From the NCBI GenBank assembly GCA_964427285.1, contig CAYRTS010000009.1:1-64000 (forward strand): 64,000 nucleotides of DNA. Reading direction: 5' to 3'. The notes below the pieces were generated by a model. The model was not told where the DNA came from and searched no databases. It saw only the letters and a program-made list of their open reading frames with translations. The number at the start of each line of letters is the position of its first letter. The stretch's first letter is position 1. Below, one piece after another: positions 8,269-16,712 of the stretch. The DNA is from SPCO01 sp964427285. Its GTDB lineage: Bacteria; Chloroflexota; Limnocylindria; Limnocylindrales; CSP1-4. Position numbers and translations under genes: made by a program.

Positions 8269-9297
8269 TTAGCCTCCGAGTGGCAGGCGGACGGTCTGGC
8301 CGGTCGCGGCGGAATGCTCGGCGGCCTCCAGCATGGACGTAGTCAATGCGCCCTGGCGGCCGCTCACGAACGGGTCCGTGCCGTCGCCGATGGCGCGGAT
8401 CAGGTCGCGCAGCTGCGAGGCGTAGGCCTGCAGCCGGATCGGATCGTCCGGGTTGAGCGGGTCAAACGGCGTCTGCTCGTAGATCGTCTCCCAGCCCCCG
8501 GCCGGGGTGCCCAGGCGGACCGTCCCATACGAGTCCAGCTCCATGATCCCGTCCGACCCGGTAATCATCAGTTGCATCGCCGAGCCGAGACTGGGTTCCG
8601 GCAGCTCGTAGGTCAGCCAGATCTGGACCATTGCGCCGCCGTCGAGGGCGTAATGAACCATCGAACTCTGGCCGGTCGGGCCACTGTCCGTGTAGCGCGC
8701 AAACTGGCCAAAGACCAGCGTAGCCTCCGCGCCGGTCAGCCAGCGCACGATGTCGCAGGCGTGCGCCCCCCAGTCCATATATGGGGTGACCTGGACACTG
8801 TCCGAGTTCCACGAATCGACCGGGATGTCCCAGCCCGCGTTCGGCCCGAAGACCCGGATCATCCGGATCCCGCCAAGCCGCCCAGCTTCGATCGCCGCCT
8901 TGGCGGCCATCGGCGCGCCACGGTAGCGGTGCTGGGAGACGACCGCCAGGCGGACCCCGGCCGCATCTGCGGCGGCCACCATGGCGTCCGCGTCCGCCCG
9001 GGTCCGGGTCATCGGCTTTTCAACGATGACGTGCTTGCCTGCGCGTGCCGCCGCTTCGCTCAACGGGCGGTGGGTTGGCACGGGGGTGGCGATGACGACG
9101 GCATCGATGTCGTCGCGGGCGAACAACGCCGTCGAGTCGAGCGCGTCCACCCCGTGTTGGCGAGCCAGGTCGGCGGCGCCGCGGCCACCGGCCACGGCCA
9201 TCAGGCGTGCCTCCGGAACATGGCCGGCGATCACCCTCGCCCAGGTCTGGCCCATGAACCCGGACCCAACGACACCAAACCGGATCGGGGTGCCCAT
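8269..9297 (-). CDS. Gfo/Idh/MocA-family oxidoreductase
   Basis: NAD(P)-dependent sugar or cyclitol dehydrogenase-type enzyme of 342 residues. The N-terminal Rossmann motif is VGSGFMGQTWA and the catalytic Lys lies in HVIVEKPMTR. The C-terminal alpha/beta domain has WGAHACDIVRW. It starts 2 bases after the FAH-family gene and ends 4 bases before the aldolase gene, so translation is probably coupled. It is very similar in motif layout to the Gfo/Idh at 17799 (shared GSGFMGxTWA and VVSQHR), pointing to a local paralogue. Substrate unknown. Confidence 0.88.
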   Translation of the reverse strand: MGTPIRFGVVGSGFMGQTWARVIAGHVPEARLMAVAGGRGAADLARQHGVDALDSTALFARDDIDAVVIATPVPTHRPLSEAAARAGKHVIVEKPMTRTRADADAMVAAADAAGVRLAVVSQHRYRGAPMAAKAAIEAGRLGGIRMIRVFGPNAGWDIPVDSWNSDSVQVTPYMDWGAHACDIVRWLTGAEATLVFGQFARYTDSGPTGQSSMVHYALDGGAMVQIWLTYELPEPSLGSAMQLMITGSDGIMELDSYGTVRLGTPAGGWETIYEQTPFDPLNPDDPIRLQAYASQLRDLIRAIGDGTDPFVSGRQGALTTSMLEAAEHSAATGQTVRLPLGG

Positions 9298-9299
9298 CG

Positions 9300-10220
9300 T
9301 CAGCTGGCCGCCACGACCGGTGTGATCAGCGTCCCCAGGTCTCCGATCCAGCCGGTCATCACATCACCGGCCTTGAGGTAGACACTCGCGGCGTCACCGG
9401 TGCCATCGAGCGTCCCGCCGGCGATGACATCCCCAGGCTCCAGGGTCATCCAGCGCGAGGCATGGGCAATGATCTCCTCGGGACTGAAGATCATGTCCGA
9501 GGTCGAGCCGTGCTGCCAGACCTTGTCGTTGACCTTGAGCGTCATTTCGAGCTGGTTCGGGTCCGGCTTGACGCCATCGGTCGTGGTGATCCACGGACCC
9601 CAGGCCGCAAAGCCGTCGCCCCACTTGCCATTGAGCCAGTCGAAGAAGTCATCGAACCCTGACGGCTCGCGCCCGGCCACGCCCCACTGCATCGCCCGCG
9701 CCGAGATGTCATTGATCACGGAGTAGCCGCCGATGTGGTCGCGGGCCTTCGCGACCGGGATGTCGCGTCCGCCTGTTCCGATGACGATGGCCAGTTCCAG
9801 TTCCCAGTCAAGCGCGTTGGAGACGGTTGGCAGGGCTACGGCCTCGCCCGGGCCGATGATCGAGGACGACGGCTTGATGAACAGCTTCGGCACAATCTTC
9901 GTCTTGTCGACTCGCGCCCCGCCGCCCTCCTCGATATGGGCCTGGAAGTTGCCGGCGACCGCGAGCAGCTTCCCTGGGCGCTGGATCGGGGCGAGGAGCT
10001 TCACAGAGCTCAGCGCAACGCCGGCGCCGCCCTTGGCTTCGACCTCGCGGGCGGCAGCCATGGCAGCGGGCCCCGCCTCGAACAGGGCCAGCAGGTCGCC
10101 GGTCGGCACGCGCCCGCCCGAGCCCTCGGCAAGATCGAGGAGTCGCTCCGCTCCGGCTGCGCCGATGACCACGGCACTGCGCGCGGCACCGTTCGAACCA
10201 CGATAGCTGGCAAGTCGCAT
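9300..10220 (-). CDS. Fumarylacetoacetate hydrolase-family protein
   Basis: FAH-superfamily enzyme of 306 residues with an ideal AGGAGG before the ATG at 10220. The C-terminal catalytic domain carries DWELELAIVIG (Mg ligands), YSVINDISAR and KWGDGFAAWGPWITT as in 2-hydroxyhepta-2,4-dienedioate isomerases and acylpyruvases/ureidoglycolate-lyase-like proteins. These hydrolyse or isomerise 2,4-dioxo or 2-hydroxy-dienoic acids, or dehydrate sugar acids (2-keto-3-deoxy chemistry). Position between two Gfo/Idh genes and upstream of an HpaI aldolase suggests sugar-acid breakdown to pyruvate. Exact reaction unknown. Confidence 0.86.
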   Translation of the reverse strand: MRLASYRGSNGAARSAVVIGAAGAERLLDLAEGSGGRVPTGDLLALFEAGPAAMAAAREVEAKGGAGVALSSVKLLAPIQRPGKLLAVAGNFQAHIEEGGGARVDKTKIVPKLFIKPSSSIIGPGEAVALPTVSNALDWELELAIVIGTGGRDIPVAKARDHIGGYSVINDISARAMQWGVAGREPSGFDDFFDWLNGKWGDGFAAWGPWITTTDGVKPDPNQLEMTLKVNDKVWQHGSTSDMIFSPEEIIAHASRWMTLEPGDVIAGGTLDGTGDAASVYLKAGDVMTGWIGDLGTLITPVVAAS

Positions 10221-10235
10221 GACGAAGGCCTCCTG

Positions 10236-11360
10236 TTACTGCTCCTGGGTTTGGTTGACGTGGTCGGGGCGGTCCTGGCGAACCGCCGGCGCGAACTCCG
10301 AGAGATGGACCTTGATGTTGCCGCGCGCCTGGGACTCGAGGATCGCCTGGGTGATGGCCACGGTCATTCGCGCCGCCTCCGGCGGGCTCGCCGGATCGCG
10401 ACCCTCATCCATCGCGGTCACGAGGTCGATGATCGCAGCCTGCATCCCGGCGACGGTCCAGCGAGCGACCGGTCGCTGGATGGTCGTGACGCCGGGCTTG
10501 GTCCGGATGTCCTCGTGGTAGACCGAATGTATCCGGATCCCCTCGAGGTCCACGACCACACGAGCCAGCGGGCCGGTGAGGCTGACAGACGTTTCGAGGC
10601 CAACCGTGTCCTTGACCCCGGTCAGGTAGGCCCGGACGCCGTTCGCGTAGGCGATGTAGTAGTTGGCGCCGGGCTCGGTGGCGGGATCGTTCCCGCCGTC
10701 ACCCTTGTACTCGGTCCCGTAGAACTCGAAGCCGCGCTCCAGCTCCGCCCAGACCCAGACCGGTTCCGAATCGGCCAGGAAGTTGATGAGGTCGATGGCG
10801 TGGGTGTGGTTCCGGAACAACATGGATCTGGGACCGCCCATCTGGACGACGATCTGCGACAACTTGCCAAGCGCACCCGAGCGGGAAAGCCGGCGCGCCT
10901 CGACGAACTCCGGGGCCCAGCGTCGGGTGTAGTTGACGTTCATGGTCACGCCGGCCCCACGAACCGCGGTCACGATCGCGTCGGCCTCGGCCAGCGTGGT
11001 GGCCAATGGCTTCTCGCAGAAGATGCCACGAACACCGGCCTCGACGGCCGCCTCCACCACGGCGGCGTGGAGATGGTCCGGAGTGACGACGCAGACCAGC
11101 TCGGTGCGTTCGGTCTGGAGCATCTCGCGATAGTCGGCGTAGACACGCAGGTTTGGCCAGCGGCCCGACCAACGTTCCAGAAACTGATTCCGGGCCGCTT
11201 CGGAGATGTCGCACCCGGCGACAATCTCCAGTTCCGGGATGGCGGCGATCGCCGCCGCGTGGCTGTACGGGATGGCAGTTCCAAGCGTCGGATCTGCAGC
11301 GTCGGCGGCATGATCGGTGGCGATCCAGCTGAGCCCCACGAGTGCGACGCGGCGATTCAT
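10236..11360 (-). CDS. Gfo/Idh/MocA-family oxidoreductase (first gene of cassette)
   Basis: Dehydrogenase of 374 residues from the ATG at 11360 (an alternative ATG at 11393 adds 11 residues). The N-terminus is VALVGLSWIATDHA, the catalytic Lys is in GIFCEKPLA, and NVNYTRRWAPEF marks the start of the C-terminal domain. It heads a five-gene minus-strand unit with a 15-base gap to the FAH gene and is divergent from the XRE-cupin regulator. It differs from the other Gfo/Idh proteins of the window in its larger N-terminal loop (ADPTLGTAIPYSHAAAI). Probably oxidises a sugar, inositol or sugar acid. Confidence 0.85.
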   Translation of the reverse strand: MNRRVALVGLSWIATDHAADAADPTLGTAIPYSHAAAIAAIPELEIVAGCDISEAARNQFLERWSGRWPNLRVYADYREMLQTERTELVCVVTPDHLHAAVVEAAVEAGVRGIFCEKPLATTLAEADAIVTAVRGAGVTMNVNYTRRWAPEFVEARRLSRSGALGKLSQIVVQMGGPRSMLFRNHTHAIDLINFLADSEPVWVWAELERGFEFYGTEYKGDGGNDPATEPGANYYIAYANGVRAYLTGVKDTVGLETSVSLTGPLARVVVDLEGIRIHSVYHEDIRTKPGVTTIQRPVARWTVAGMQAAIIDLVTAMDEGRDPASPPEAARMTVAITQAILESQARGNIKVHLSEFAPAVRQDRPDHVNQTQEQ

Positions 11361-11676
11361 CGGACCCACCGACGGAACCTTCCTTGCGTCCACCGCGCCG
11401 AAATTCCGACCAAGCCAGCGCCTCCATCAGCGTCCGTATTCGCGGCACCCAGTGGTCGTTTGGTCATTGACCGGCTGTCGCGTACAGGTTTAGTATGACA
11501 GCGACTCGACAGTGTGATTTCACGACTTCGCACCGTGGTCGGCGAAATCCAGACCTCCGATGCCCGCGGTCCGGGAAAGGAAGCATGGCCTCCCCAGCCA
11601 CCGGTGACGTCCAACGGTACCGCCTCCGCGCGGCCGGCCGGCGGACGGACGATTCGAGCGAGGACGGAGGGATCGC
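11361..11676. other. Divergent regulatory gap (316 bases)
   Basis: Lies between the Gfo/Idh cassette and the XRE-cupin regulator. It contains the promoter described separately and a short inverted repeat GTGATTTCAC at 11514-11523 downstream of that promoter, a candidate autoregulatory site. A 61-codon frame from ATG 11495 ends in a TGA that overlaps the regulator's GTG, but its Arg-rich composition makes it doubtful as a protein. Confidence 0.5.
11467..11496 (+). promoter_or_regulatory. Predicted sigma70-type promoter for the XRE-cupin regulator
   Basis: TTGACC at 11467-11472 and TAGTAT at 11491-11496 with an 18-base spacer, in the plus direction. This gives a leader of about 175 bases before the GTG at 11677. 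It is one of the better consensus promoters in this GC-rich window. Confidence 0.5.
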
Positions 11677-12288
11677 GTGACGAACTCGATCGAGACGGCG
11701 CTCGCCTCGGAGAGTGCCCTCCCGGAGGCGGAGCGCGGCCGAGGCTCGGACACGATCGGCGAGGGCATCAGGCGCGAGCGGCTACGTCGGGGTCTGACCC
11801 TCGCGCAACTGGCGACCCAGGTCAATCTCACCGTCAGTGCGTTGAGCCAGATCGAGCGCGGCGCATCGGACCCGTCGATCAGCTCGCTGCGCCGGATCAG
11901 TGCGGCCTTTGACGTGCCGATGTTCCAGTTCCTCATCGGCAACCTCCAGCGTGAGATCGTCGTTCGCAAGGACCGGCGCACGAAGCTGACCTTTGTCGAT
12001 CGGCTACTCGAATACGAACTGGTCTCCGCCGACACATCCGGCGAATTCGAGGTGCTCTCGCTCTCTCTCGTCCCGGGTGGCGCGACGGGCGCGGTGGGCA
12101 GCAGCCACCCAAGCGAGGAGTGCGCGGTCGTGATCCGCGGGGAAGTCGTCGCCGAGGTCGAGGGACAGACCTACGAGCTTGGCACCGGCGACAGCATCAA
12201 GATCCATCGGGAGTTGCTGCATCGGTTCATGAATCGATCCGAGGCGGACGCAGAGGTCATGATCATCATCAGCCCACCAACGTTCTGA
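11677..12288 (+). CDS. XRE-family regulator with C-terminal cupin domain
   Basis: Transcription factor of 203 residues. A helix-turn-helix spans about residues 27-82 (RRERLRRGLTLAQLATQVNLT, then SALSQIERGASDPS), followed by a cupin sensor domain from about residue 110 with GAVGSSHPSEECAVVIRGEV and ELGTGDSIKI. This architecture is known from PuuR/SutR-like regulators of polyamine, amino-acid and sugar catabolism, where the cupin binds the inducer. It is divergent from the five-gene Gfo/Idh-FAH-HpaI cassette and followed by a DapA-like gene, so it probably controls both. GTG start. Confidence 0.87.
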   Translation: MTNSIETALASESALPEAERGRGSDTIGEGIRRERLRRGLTLAQLATQVNLTVSALSQIERGASDPSISSLRRISAAFDVPMFQFLIGNLQREIVVRKDRRTKLTFVDRLLEYELVSADTSGEFEVLSLSLVPGGATGAVGSSHPSEECAVVIRGEVVAEVEGQTYELGTGDSIKIHRELLHRFMNRSEADAEVMIIISPPTF

Positions 12289-12299
12289 GAGGACGGAGC

Positions 12300-13244
12300 G
12301 TGGCGTCGGGCGAGCGCGGCCTCGATCGGGCCTGGGTGCGCCAGGCGCTCAGCGGACCCATGACGAGCATCCACCCGCTGTTCACCGAGGATGGCTCGCT
12401 GGATCCGGCGGGAGTCGCGCGACACATTGATCATGCGCTGGCCGCCGGGAGCGGGACGATGCTGCTCACCTACGGCGACAGCCTGCACTCCATCCTGTCA
12501 GATCGAGAGGTGGGCGATCTCCTGCGGATGGTCATCCGGGCCACGGCCGGGCGGGCGATGGTGGTCGCCGCCGACCGCCAGTGGCCCACGCGAATCGAGC
12601 TGGAGTTCGCGCGCGAGGCCCGCGATGCCGGCGCCGACGTGCTGATGGTTCTGCCGCCCAACTGGGGGCGTTCGGCGACCGTCGACTCGCTCGTGGACCA
12701 CTACCGGGCGGTCGCCGCCGAGATCCCGGCGATGGTGGTGACCGCGGCGTTCTCCGGGATCGAGTCGGTGGGCCTCGACGTGCTGCGGATCCTGGTGGAA
12801 TCGGAACCGCGGATGGTGGCCCTCAAGGACGACATCTGCGGCGACTTCGCCAGGCGCGTCGCGACACTGTGTCATCCGGTCTGGGCGATCATCTCCGGCG
12901 GCCAGAAGCAGAACCACCTGGACATGCTCCCGTACGGCTGCGACGGCTACATGTCCACGTTCATCCATTTCAATCCGCCGGTTGCCCATCGCTACTGGGA
13001 ACTGGTGATGGCCGGCGAGTTGGCCACGGCGACGGCGCTGATCGATCGCTATGACCGGCCGTACTTCGACCGGATCCTGGCGATGCCCGGCGGGTTCGAC
13101 GGCGGGTTCCACGCCACGCTTGAGGTTGCCGGGCTGGCCGGCCGATGGCGTCGGGCGCCGTACTACAGCCTCACGGATGCCGAATACGAGGCGTTCGCCG
13201 AGTTCCTCCATGACACCGGGATGCTGATGCCGCCCACGATCTGA
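12300..13244 (+). CDS. Dihydrodipicolinate synthase-family aldolase/lyase
   Basis: TIM-barrel Schiff-base aldolase of 314 residues from the GTG at 12300, preceded by GAGGACG 11 bases after the regulator's stop. The Schiff-base Lys is in VALKDD (Lys176). The usual tyrosine of the YNxP motif is not present at the expected strand (VVTAAFSG instead), so proton relay may differ from DapA. Family members include KDG aldolase, N-acetylneuraminate lyase and 5-dehydro-4-deoxyglucarate dehydratase. Context suggests sugar-acid cleavage or dehydration rather than lysine synthesis. ATG at 12361 is a later possible start. Confidence 0.82.
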   Translation: MASGERGLDRAWVRQALSGPMTSIHPLFTEDGSLDPAGVARHIDHALAAGSGTMLLTYGDSLHSILSDREVGDLLRMVIRATAGRAMVVAADRQWPTRIELEFAREARDAGADVLMVLPPNWGRSATVDSLVDHYRAVAAEIPAMVVTAAFSGIESVGLDVLRILVESEPRMVALKDDICGDFARRVATLCHPVWAIISGGQKQNHLDMLPYGCDGYMSTFIHFNPPVAHRYWELVMAGELATATALIDRYDRPYFDRILAMPGGFDGGFHATLEVAGLAGRWRRAPYYSLTDAEYEAFAEFLHDTGMLMPPTI

Positions 13245-13252
13245 GGGTCGCG

Positions 13253-13520
13253 GGGGCGCGATGCGGCGGGTCGCGGGCGCGGGCGCGGGGGCGCAGCCGT
13301 CGCGGGGGCGCGGGGGCGCTAGGCGCAGCCGTCGCGGGGGCACAGCCGTCGCGGGGGCGCTATGCGGCGGGTCGCGGGCGCGGGCGCGGGGGCACAGCCG
13401 TCGCGGGGGCGCAGCCGTCGCGGGGGCGCTAGGCGCAGCCGTCGCGGGGGCGCTAGGCGCAGCCGTCGCGGGGGCACAGCCGTCGCGGGGGCACAGCCGT
13501 CGCGGGGGCACTATGCGGCG
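13253..13520. repeat. GC-rich minisatellite
   Basis: Irregular array built from the blocks GCAGCCGTCGCGGGGGC, GCGCTAGGC and CTATGCGGCGGGTCGCGGGC in changing order. Block periods of about 17 and 26 bases alternate, so this is a higher-order array rather than one simple unit. It is intergenic and ends at the inverted-repeat element. Confidence 0.85.
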
Positions 13521-13533
13521 GGTCGGGAGTGCG

Positions 13534-13648
13534 GCGCCTACCAGGCGCACTTCCTGAACAATTGAGCGTGGCCGGTCCGCAGTTCATGCAGAGCCTGGAG
13601 ATTTCTGAGGTCGATCACGCTCGGATGTCGGCGGAGTGCGCCTGCAGG
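13534..13648 (+). repeat. 115-base inverted-repeat element, copy A
   Basis: Left arm 13541-13569 and right arm 13616-13644 are inverted repeats (about 21 of 29 positions pair), both ending in CAGGCGCACT outside and GAGCGTG inside, with a loop of about 46 bases. The whole element aligns without gaps to the reverse complement of 39148-39262 (about 84 of 115 positions, by hand). The left end contains a nested palindrome GCGCCTACCAGGCGC. It could be a miniature inverted-repeat transposable element or a structured RNA. Confidence 0.72.
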
Positions 13649-13713
13649 ACGCAGCCCGCTGACCAGTGCCCGAGTGGCCATTCGATTTGACAACGTAGCT
13701 GTAGTATGTGGCC

Positions 13714-15055
13714 ATGAACGAAGCCACACTGCAAGTTGCCGGCGGCGGGTCGGGGGTTGCCGGCGGCGGGTCGGGGGTTGCCGGCGGCGGGTCGGGGGTT
13801 GCCGGCGGCGNNNNNNNNNNNNNNNNNNNNNNNNNNNNNNNNNNNNNNNNNNNNNNNNNNNNNNNNNNNNNNNNNNNNNNNNNNNNNNNNNNNNNNNNNN
13901 NNNNNNNNNNGGTCGGGGGTTGCCGGCGGCACGGCCGCGGTAGACGTTCGTGGCGCCGACTGGACGACGATCGACACGCCGGCGCTCCTGGTGGACCTCG
14001 ATCGCCTCGAAGCGAACATCGCGTGGATGGCGGGCCACGCCAGAAGCGGGGGCGTCGCCCTCCGACCCCACTTCAAGACCCACAAGTCGGCCGAGATCGT
14101 TCGCCGTCAGCTTGCCGCCGGCGCGGTCGGGATCACCGTCGCCAAGCTCGATGAGGCCGAGGCCGTGGTCGATGCCGGCATCGATACCTCGATCCTGCTC
14201 GCGTTCCAGGTGGTGGCTGCGCCGAAGTTGGACCGGGCCATCCGGCTGGCCGCGCGCACCCGTTTGATCCTGGCGATCGACAGCGAGGAGGGCGCCCGCG
14301 CGCTCAACGCCGCCGTGGCAGCCGCCGGGACCCGGCTCGAGGTCTGGATCGAGATCGACAGCGGTCTCCGGCGATGCGGCGTCCTGCCAGGTGACGCGCC
14401 AGGCCTGGCTCGCGCGGTGGCGGGCCTCGGGGCCCTGCGGCTCACCGGCATGTTCACCCATGCCGGCCAGTCATACGCAGCCCGCAACGTTGGCGAGGTC
14501 GAGGCGATCGCCGCGACCGAGACACGCTCCGTGGTGGACGCGGCCACAGCGACACGAGCCATCGGGATCCCGATTGACACCGTGAGCGCCGGCGCGACCC
14601 CGACGGCCAGGTACCTCGACGGCGCTTCCGGACTGACCGAGATCCGGCCCGGGACCTATGTCTTCTACGACAACCTCCAGGTTGCGCTGGGTACCACCAC
14701 CAATGATCAGTGCGCGCTTTCGATCGCGGTGACCGTGGTCAGCCGCCCGACCCCGGATCGCGCGGTGGTCGATGGTGGCTCGAAGACGTTTGGGCTGGAT
14801 CGCGGTGCCCACTCGCACAGCCCGTTGACCCAGTACGGGCGCCTGCTCGATCGTGAGGGCGGCCTGGTCCGTCTGTCCGAAGAGCACGGCATCCTGGAGA
14901 TCCCGCCCGACTCTCCCATCAGGATTGGCGATCGGATCCGGATCGTGCCAAACCATGTCTGTTCGGTCTCGAACCTGGCGCGGCGGTTCTACGGGTTGCG
15001 CGGCCGGGTTGTGGAGCAGGTCATGACGATCGATGCGGCTGGCGGAGTCCACTGA
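13714..15055 (+). CDS. Alanine racemase-fold PLP enzyme (D-threonine aldolase/D-serine dehydratase type), with assembly gap
   Basis: Fold-type III PLP enzyme. The body from 13950 reads TIDTPALLVDLDRLEANI, with the PLP Lys in HFKTHKSAEI, TGMFTHAGQSY in the middle and PNHVCSVSN at the C-terminus. The His-x-Cys pair there is the Zn-binding signature of D-threonine aldolase and eukaryotic-type D-serine dehydratase. The N-terminus is unusual: ATG 13714 starts MNEATLQ followed by VAGGGSG heptad repeats, interrupted by 100 N at 13811-13910. Removing the N restores one perfect repeat and joins the frame to the enzyme body. The 3' end overlaps a convergent D-aminoacylase gene, which supports a D-amino-acid role. 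Confidence 0.83.
13735..13931 (+). repeat. 21-base coding tandem repeat (VAGGGSG units) spanning an assembly gap
   Basis: Perfect units start at 13735, 13756 and 13777, with a fourth running into the gap at 13811. The bases after the gap (13911 on) continue the same unit exactly where it stopped. The missing stretch is therefore most simply an integer number of 21-base units, and the true copy number is unknown. Confidence 0.85.
13811..13910. other. Assembly gap (100 N)
   Basis: Exactly 100 undetermined bases, the conventional filler for a gap of unknown size. It lies inside the 21-base repeat that encodes the leader of the racemase-fold enzyme. Apparent frame differences on its two sides are an artefact of the filler length. 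Confidence 0.98.
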
Positions 15056-16676
15056 CGGCGCTGCCCGTTCGACGCAGGACGCGCCCGAGCCCAACGTCAA
15101 CCGCCTGTCCCCCGTCAACCGCGAAACGCCCGCCGAGCAGCACCGCCTCGATCCCGCGAGGCAGGAGCGTCGGCGCCTCGTAGGTGGACAGGTCCGCGAC
15201 GGTCTCCGGGTCGAAGATCACCAGGTCCGCCACCGCGCCCGGCCGAATCTGGCCGCGGTCCTCGAGGCCGAGGATCCGGGCCGGCAGCCCGGTCATCCGG
15301 TGGATCGCCGTCGGGAGGTCGAGCCGATCACGCTCGCGCACGTACCGCCCCAGCACGCGGACAAACGTGCCGTAGGCGCGCGGGTGGACCCGGGCGACCG
15401 GCGACGTCACGCCCAGCTGATCCGACCCGATCGCGGTCGATGGATCGTCAAGGATCCGATCGACATCCGCGTTGTCCATCAGGAACACGATCATCGTGGT
15501 CGCGCCATGATCGGCGACGACCGTGTCGCACACGAAGGTGACGGGGTCCACGCCAGTGAGGGCGGCGCCCTGTGTCAGGTTGAGACCCTCCAGGTGGCGA
15601 AGGGCGGGGTTCGCCACCGCGGCGATCGTGATGAAGTCCGGACCACCGGTCGAGACCGTGTAGTTTGGCCAGCCGGGCAGACCGTCACGGATCTCGGCGG
15701 CGATCCTCGCCCGAACCTCCATCGAGTCCAGGCGGGCCACGAGAGCATCCGTCCCGCCGTCATGGGTCCACGGCGGTAGCAATTGGTGCAGCAGCGTGCT
15801 TCCGGCCGTGTAGGGATAGGCGTCCTGGGTCACGACCTGTGCGGACGCGCGGGCGCCACCGAGGATCCCGAGCGCCTCCGTGGCGCGCCCGTGATTCGCC
15901 CGGCCGGCAGCCTTGAGATGCGAGACGTGCACCCTGACGCTCAAGCGCCGGCCGATCTCGAGGGCCTCCTGGAGCGCCTCGGCGAGGCCGTCGTTCTCGT
16001 TGCGGATGTGACTGGCGTACAGCCCGTCCACCGACTGGAGCGCCGCCCCCACCGCCACGATCTCGTCCGTGGAACCGTACGAACCTGGTGGGTAGACAAG
16101 CCCGGTACTCATGCCCCAGGCGCCCGCGGCCAGCGCGTCGGCGGCCGAATCGCGCATCGCCGCCAGTTCGGCGACGGTCGCGGCACGGTCCTGGGCACCC
16201 ACGAACGCCATCCGCAGCATGCCGTGGCCAACCAGGGGCACACAGTTCACCGCCGGCCGCGCGGCATCGAGCCGGTCGAGATACTCCCCGAACGAGTGCC
16301 AGCCCCAGTCGAGATCGGGGCCAAGGCCGTGGCAGGCCGCACGCTGATCGTCCGCGCGGCGCTGGTCCGGGGCGAGCGGAGCCGGCGAGTAGCCGCAATT
16401 CCCGATCACCTCGGTCGTCACGCCCTGGCTCAGGGAGTTGAGCGCCCCCGGATAGGACGGCAGCGTGAAGTCGGCGTGCGAATGCATGTCGATGAAGCCG
16501 GGCGCCACCACCAGCCCGTCCGCCTCCAGCACGCGTCGGGCCGCTGCGTCCGATGCTTCTGGCCCGACCGCCACGATCCGGGAGCCGCTGATGGCGACGT
16601 CGGCGCGTCTGGCCGGTCCCCCGGATCCATCCAGGACCATTCCGCCGCGAAGAAGCAGGTCCGTTGTCGGAGTCAC
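15021..16676 (-). CDS. N-acyl-D-amino-acid deacylase (D-aminoacylase family amidohydrolase)
   Basis: Amidohydrolase of 551 residues from the GTG at 16676 (VTPTTDLLLRGG). Zn-site motifs are all present: GFIDMHSHAD, the Cys of TEVIGNCGYSP, YASHIRNE, VHVSHLKAAG and IGSDQ, as in D-aminoacylase. The enzyme releases D-amino acids from N-acyl-D-amino acids in the cytoplasm. QDAYPYTAGST is a family hallmark. It converges on the D-threonine-aldolase/D-serine-dehydratase-like gene with a 35-base overlap, so the two could deacylate and then break down a D-hydroxy-amino acid. It is divergent from the F420-type oxidoreductase operon. Longer frames upstream lack a ribosome site. Confidence 0.88.
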   Translation of the reverse strand: MTPTTDLLLRGGMVLDGSGGPARRADVAISGSRIVAVGPEASDAAARRVLEADGLVVAPGFIDMHSHADFTLPSYPGALNSLSQGVTTEVIGNCGYSPAPLAPDQRRADDQRAACHGLGPDLDWGWHSFGEYLDRLDAARPAVNCVPLVGHGMLRMAFVGAQDRAATVAELAAMRDSAADALAAGAWGMSTGLVYPPGSYGSTDEIVAVGAALQSVDGLYASHIRNENDGLAEALQEALEIGRRLSVRVHVSHLKAAGRANHGRATEALGILGGARASAQVVTQDAYPYTAGSTLLHQLLPPWTHDGGTDALVARLDSMEVRARIAAEIRDGLPGWPNYTVSTGGPDFITIAAVANPALRHLEGLNLTQGAALTGVDPVTFVCDTVVADHGATTMIVFLMDNADVDRILDDPSTAIGSDQLGVTSPVARVHPRAYGTFVRVLGRYVRERDRLDLPTAIHRMTGLPARILGLEDRGQIRPGAVADLVIFDPETVADLSTYEAPTLLPRGIEAVLLGGRFAVDGGQAVDVGLGRVLRRTGSAVSGLRQPHRSS

Positions 16677-16712
16677 CGCGCAACGATAGCGACCAGACGG
16701 GAACCCGGCACG

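Larger units (their letters stand above)
13245..13713. other. Gene-free repeat-rich gap (469 bases)
   Basis: Between the DapA-like gene and the racemase-fold gene. The first 270 bases are a GC-rich minisatellite, the next 115 bases are copy A of an inverted-repeat element, and the last 60 bases hold TTGACA at 13687-13692 upstream of the gene at 13714. No credible coding sequence is visible; open frames across the minisatellite encode only Arg/Gly/Ala repeats. Confidence 0.7.

Noticed and set aside
9735..11498. Long plus-strand open frame (587 codons)
   Set aside because: It is antisense to the FAH and Gfo/Idh genes, has no ribosome site and an Arg/Asp/His-rich composition typical of shadow frames in high-GC DNA.
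13261..13557. Open frame of Gly/Arg/Ala repeats across the minisatellite
   Set aside because: It is a composition effect of a GC-rich array; several frames are open at once and none has a ribosome site.
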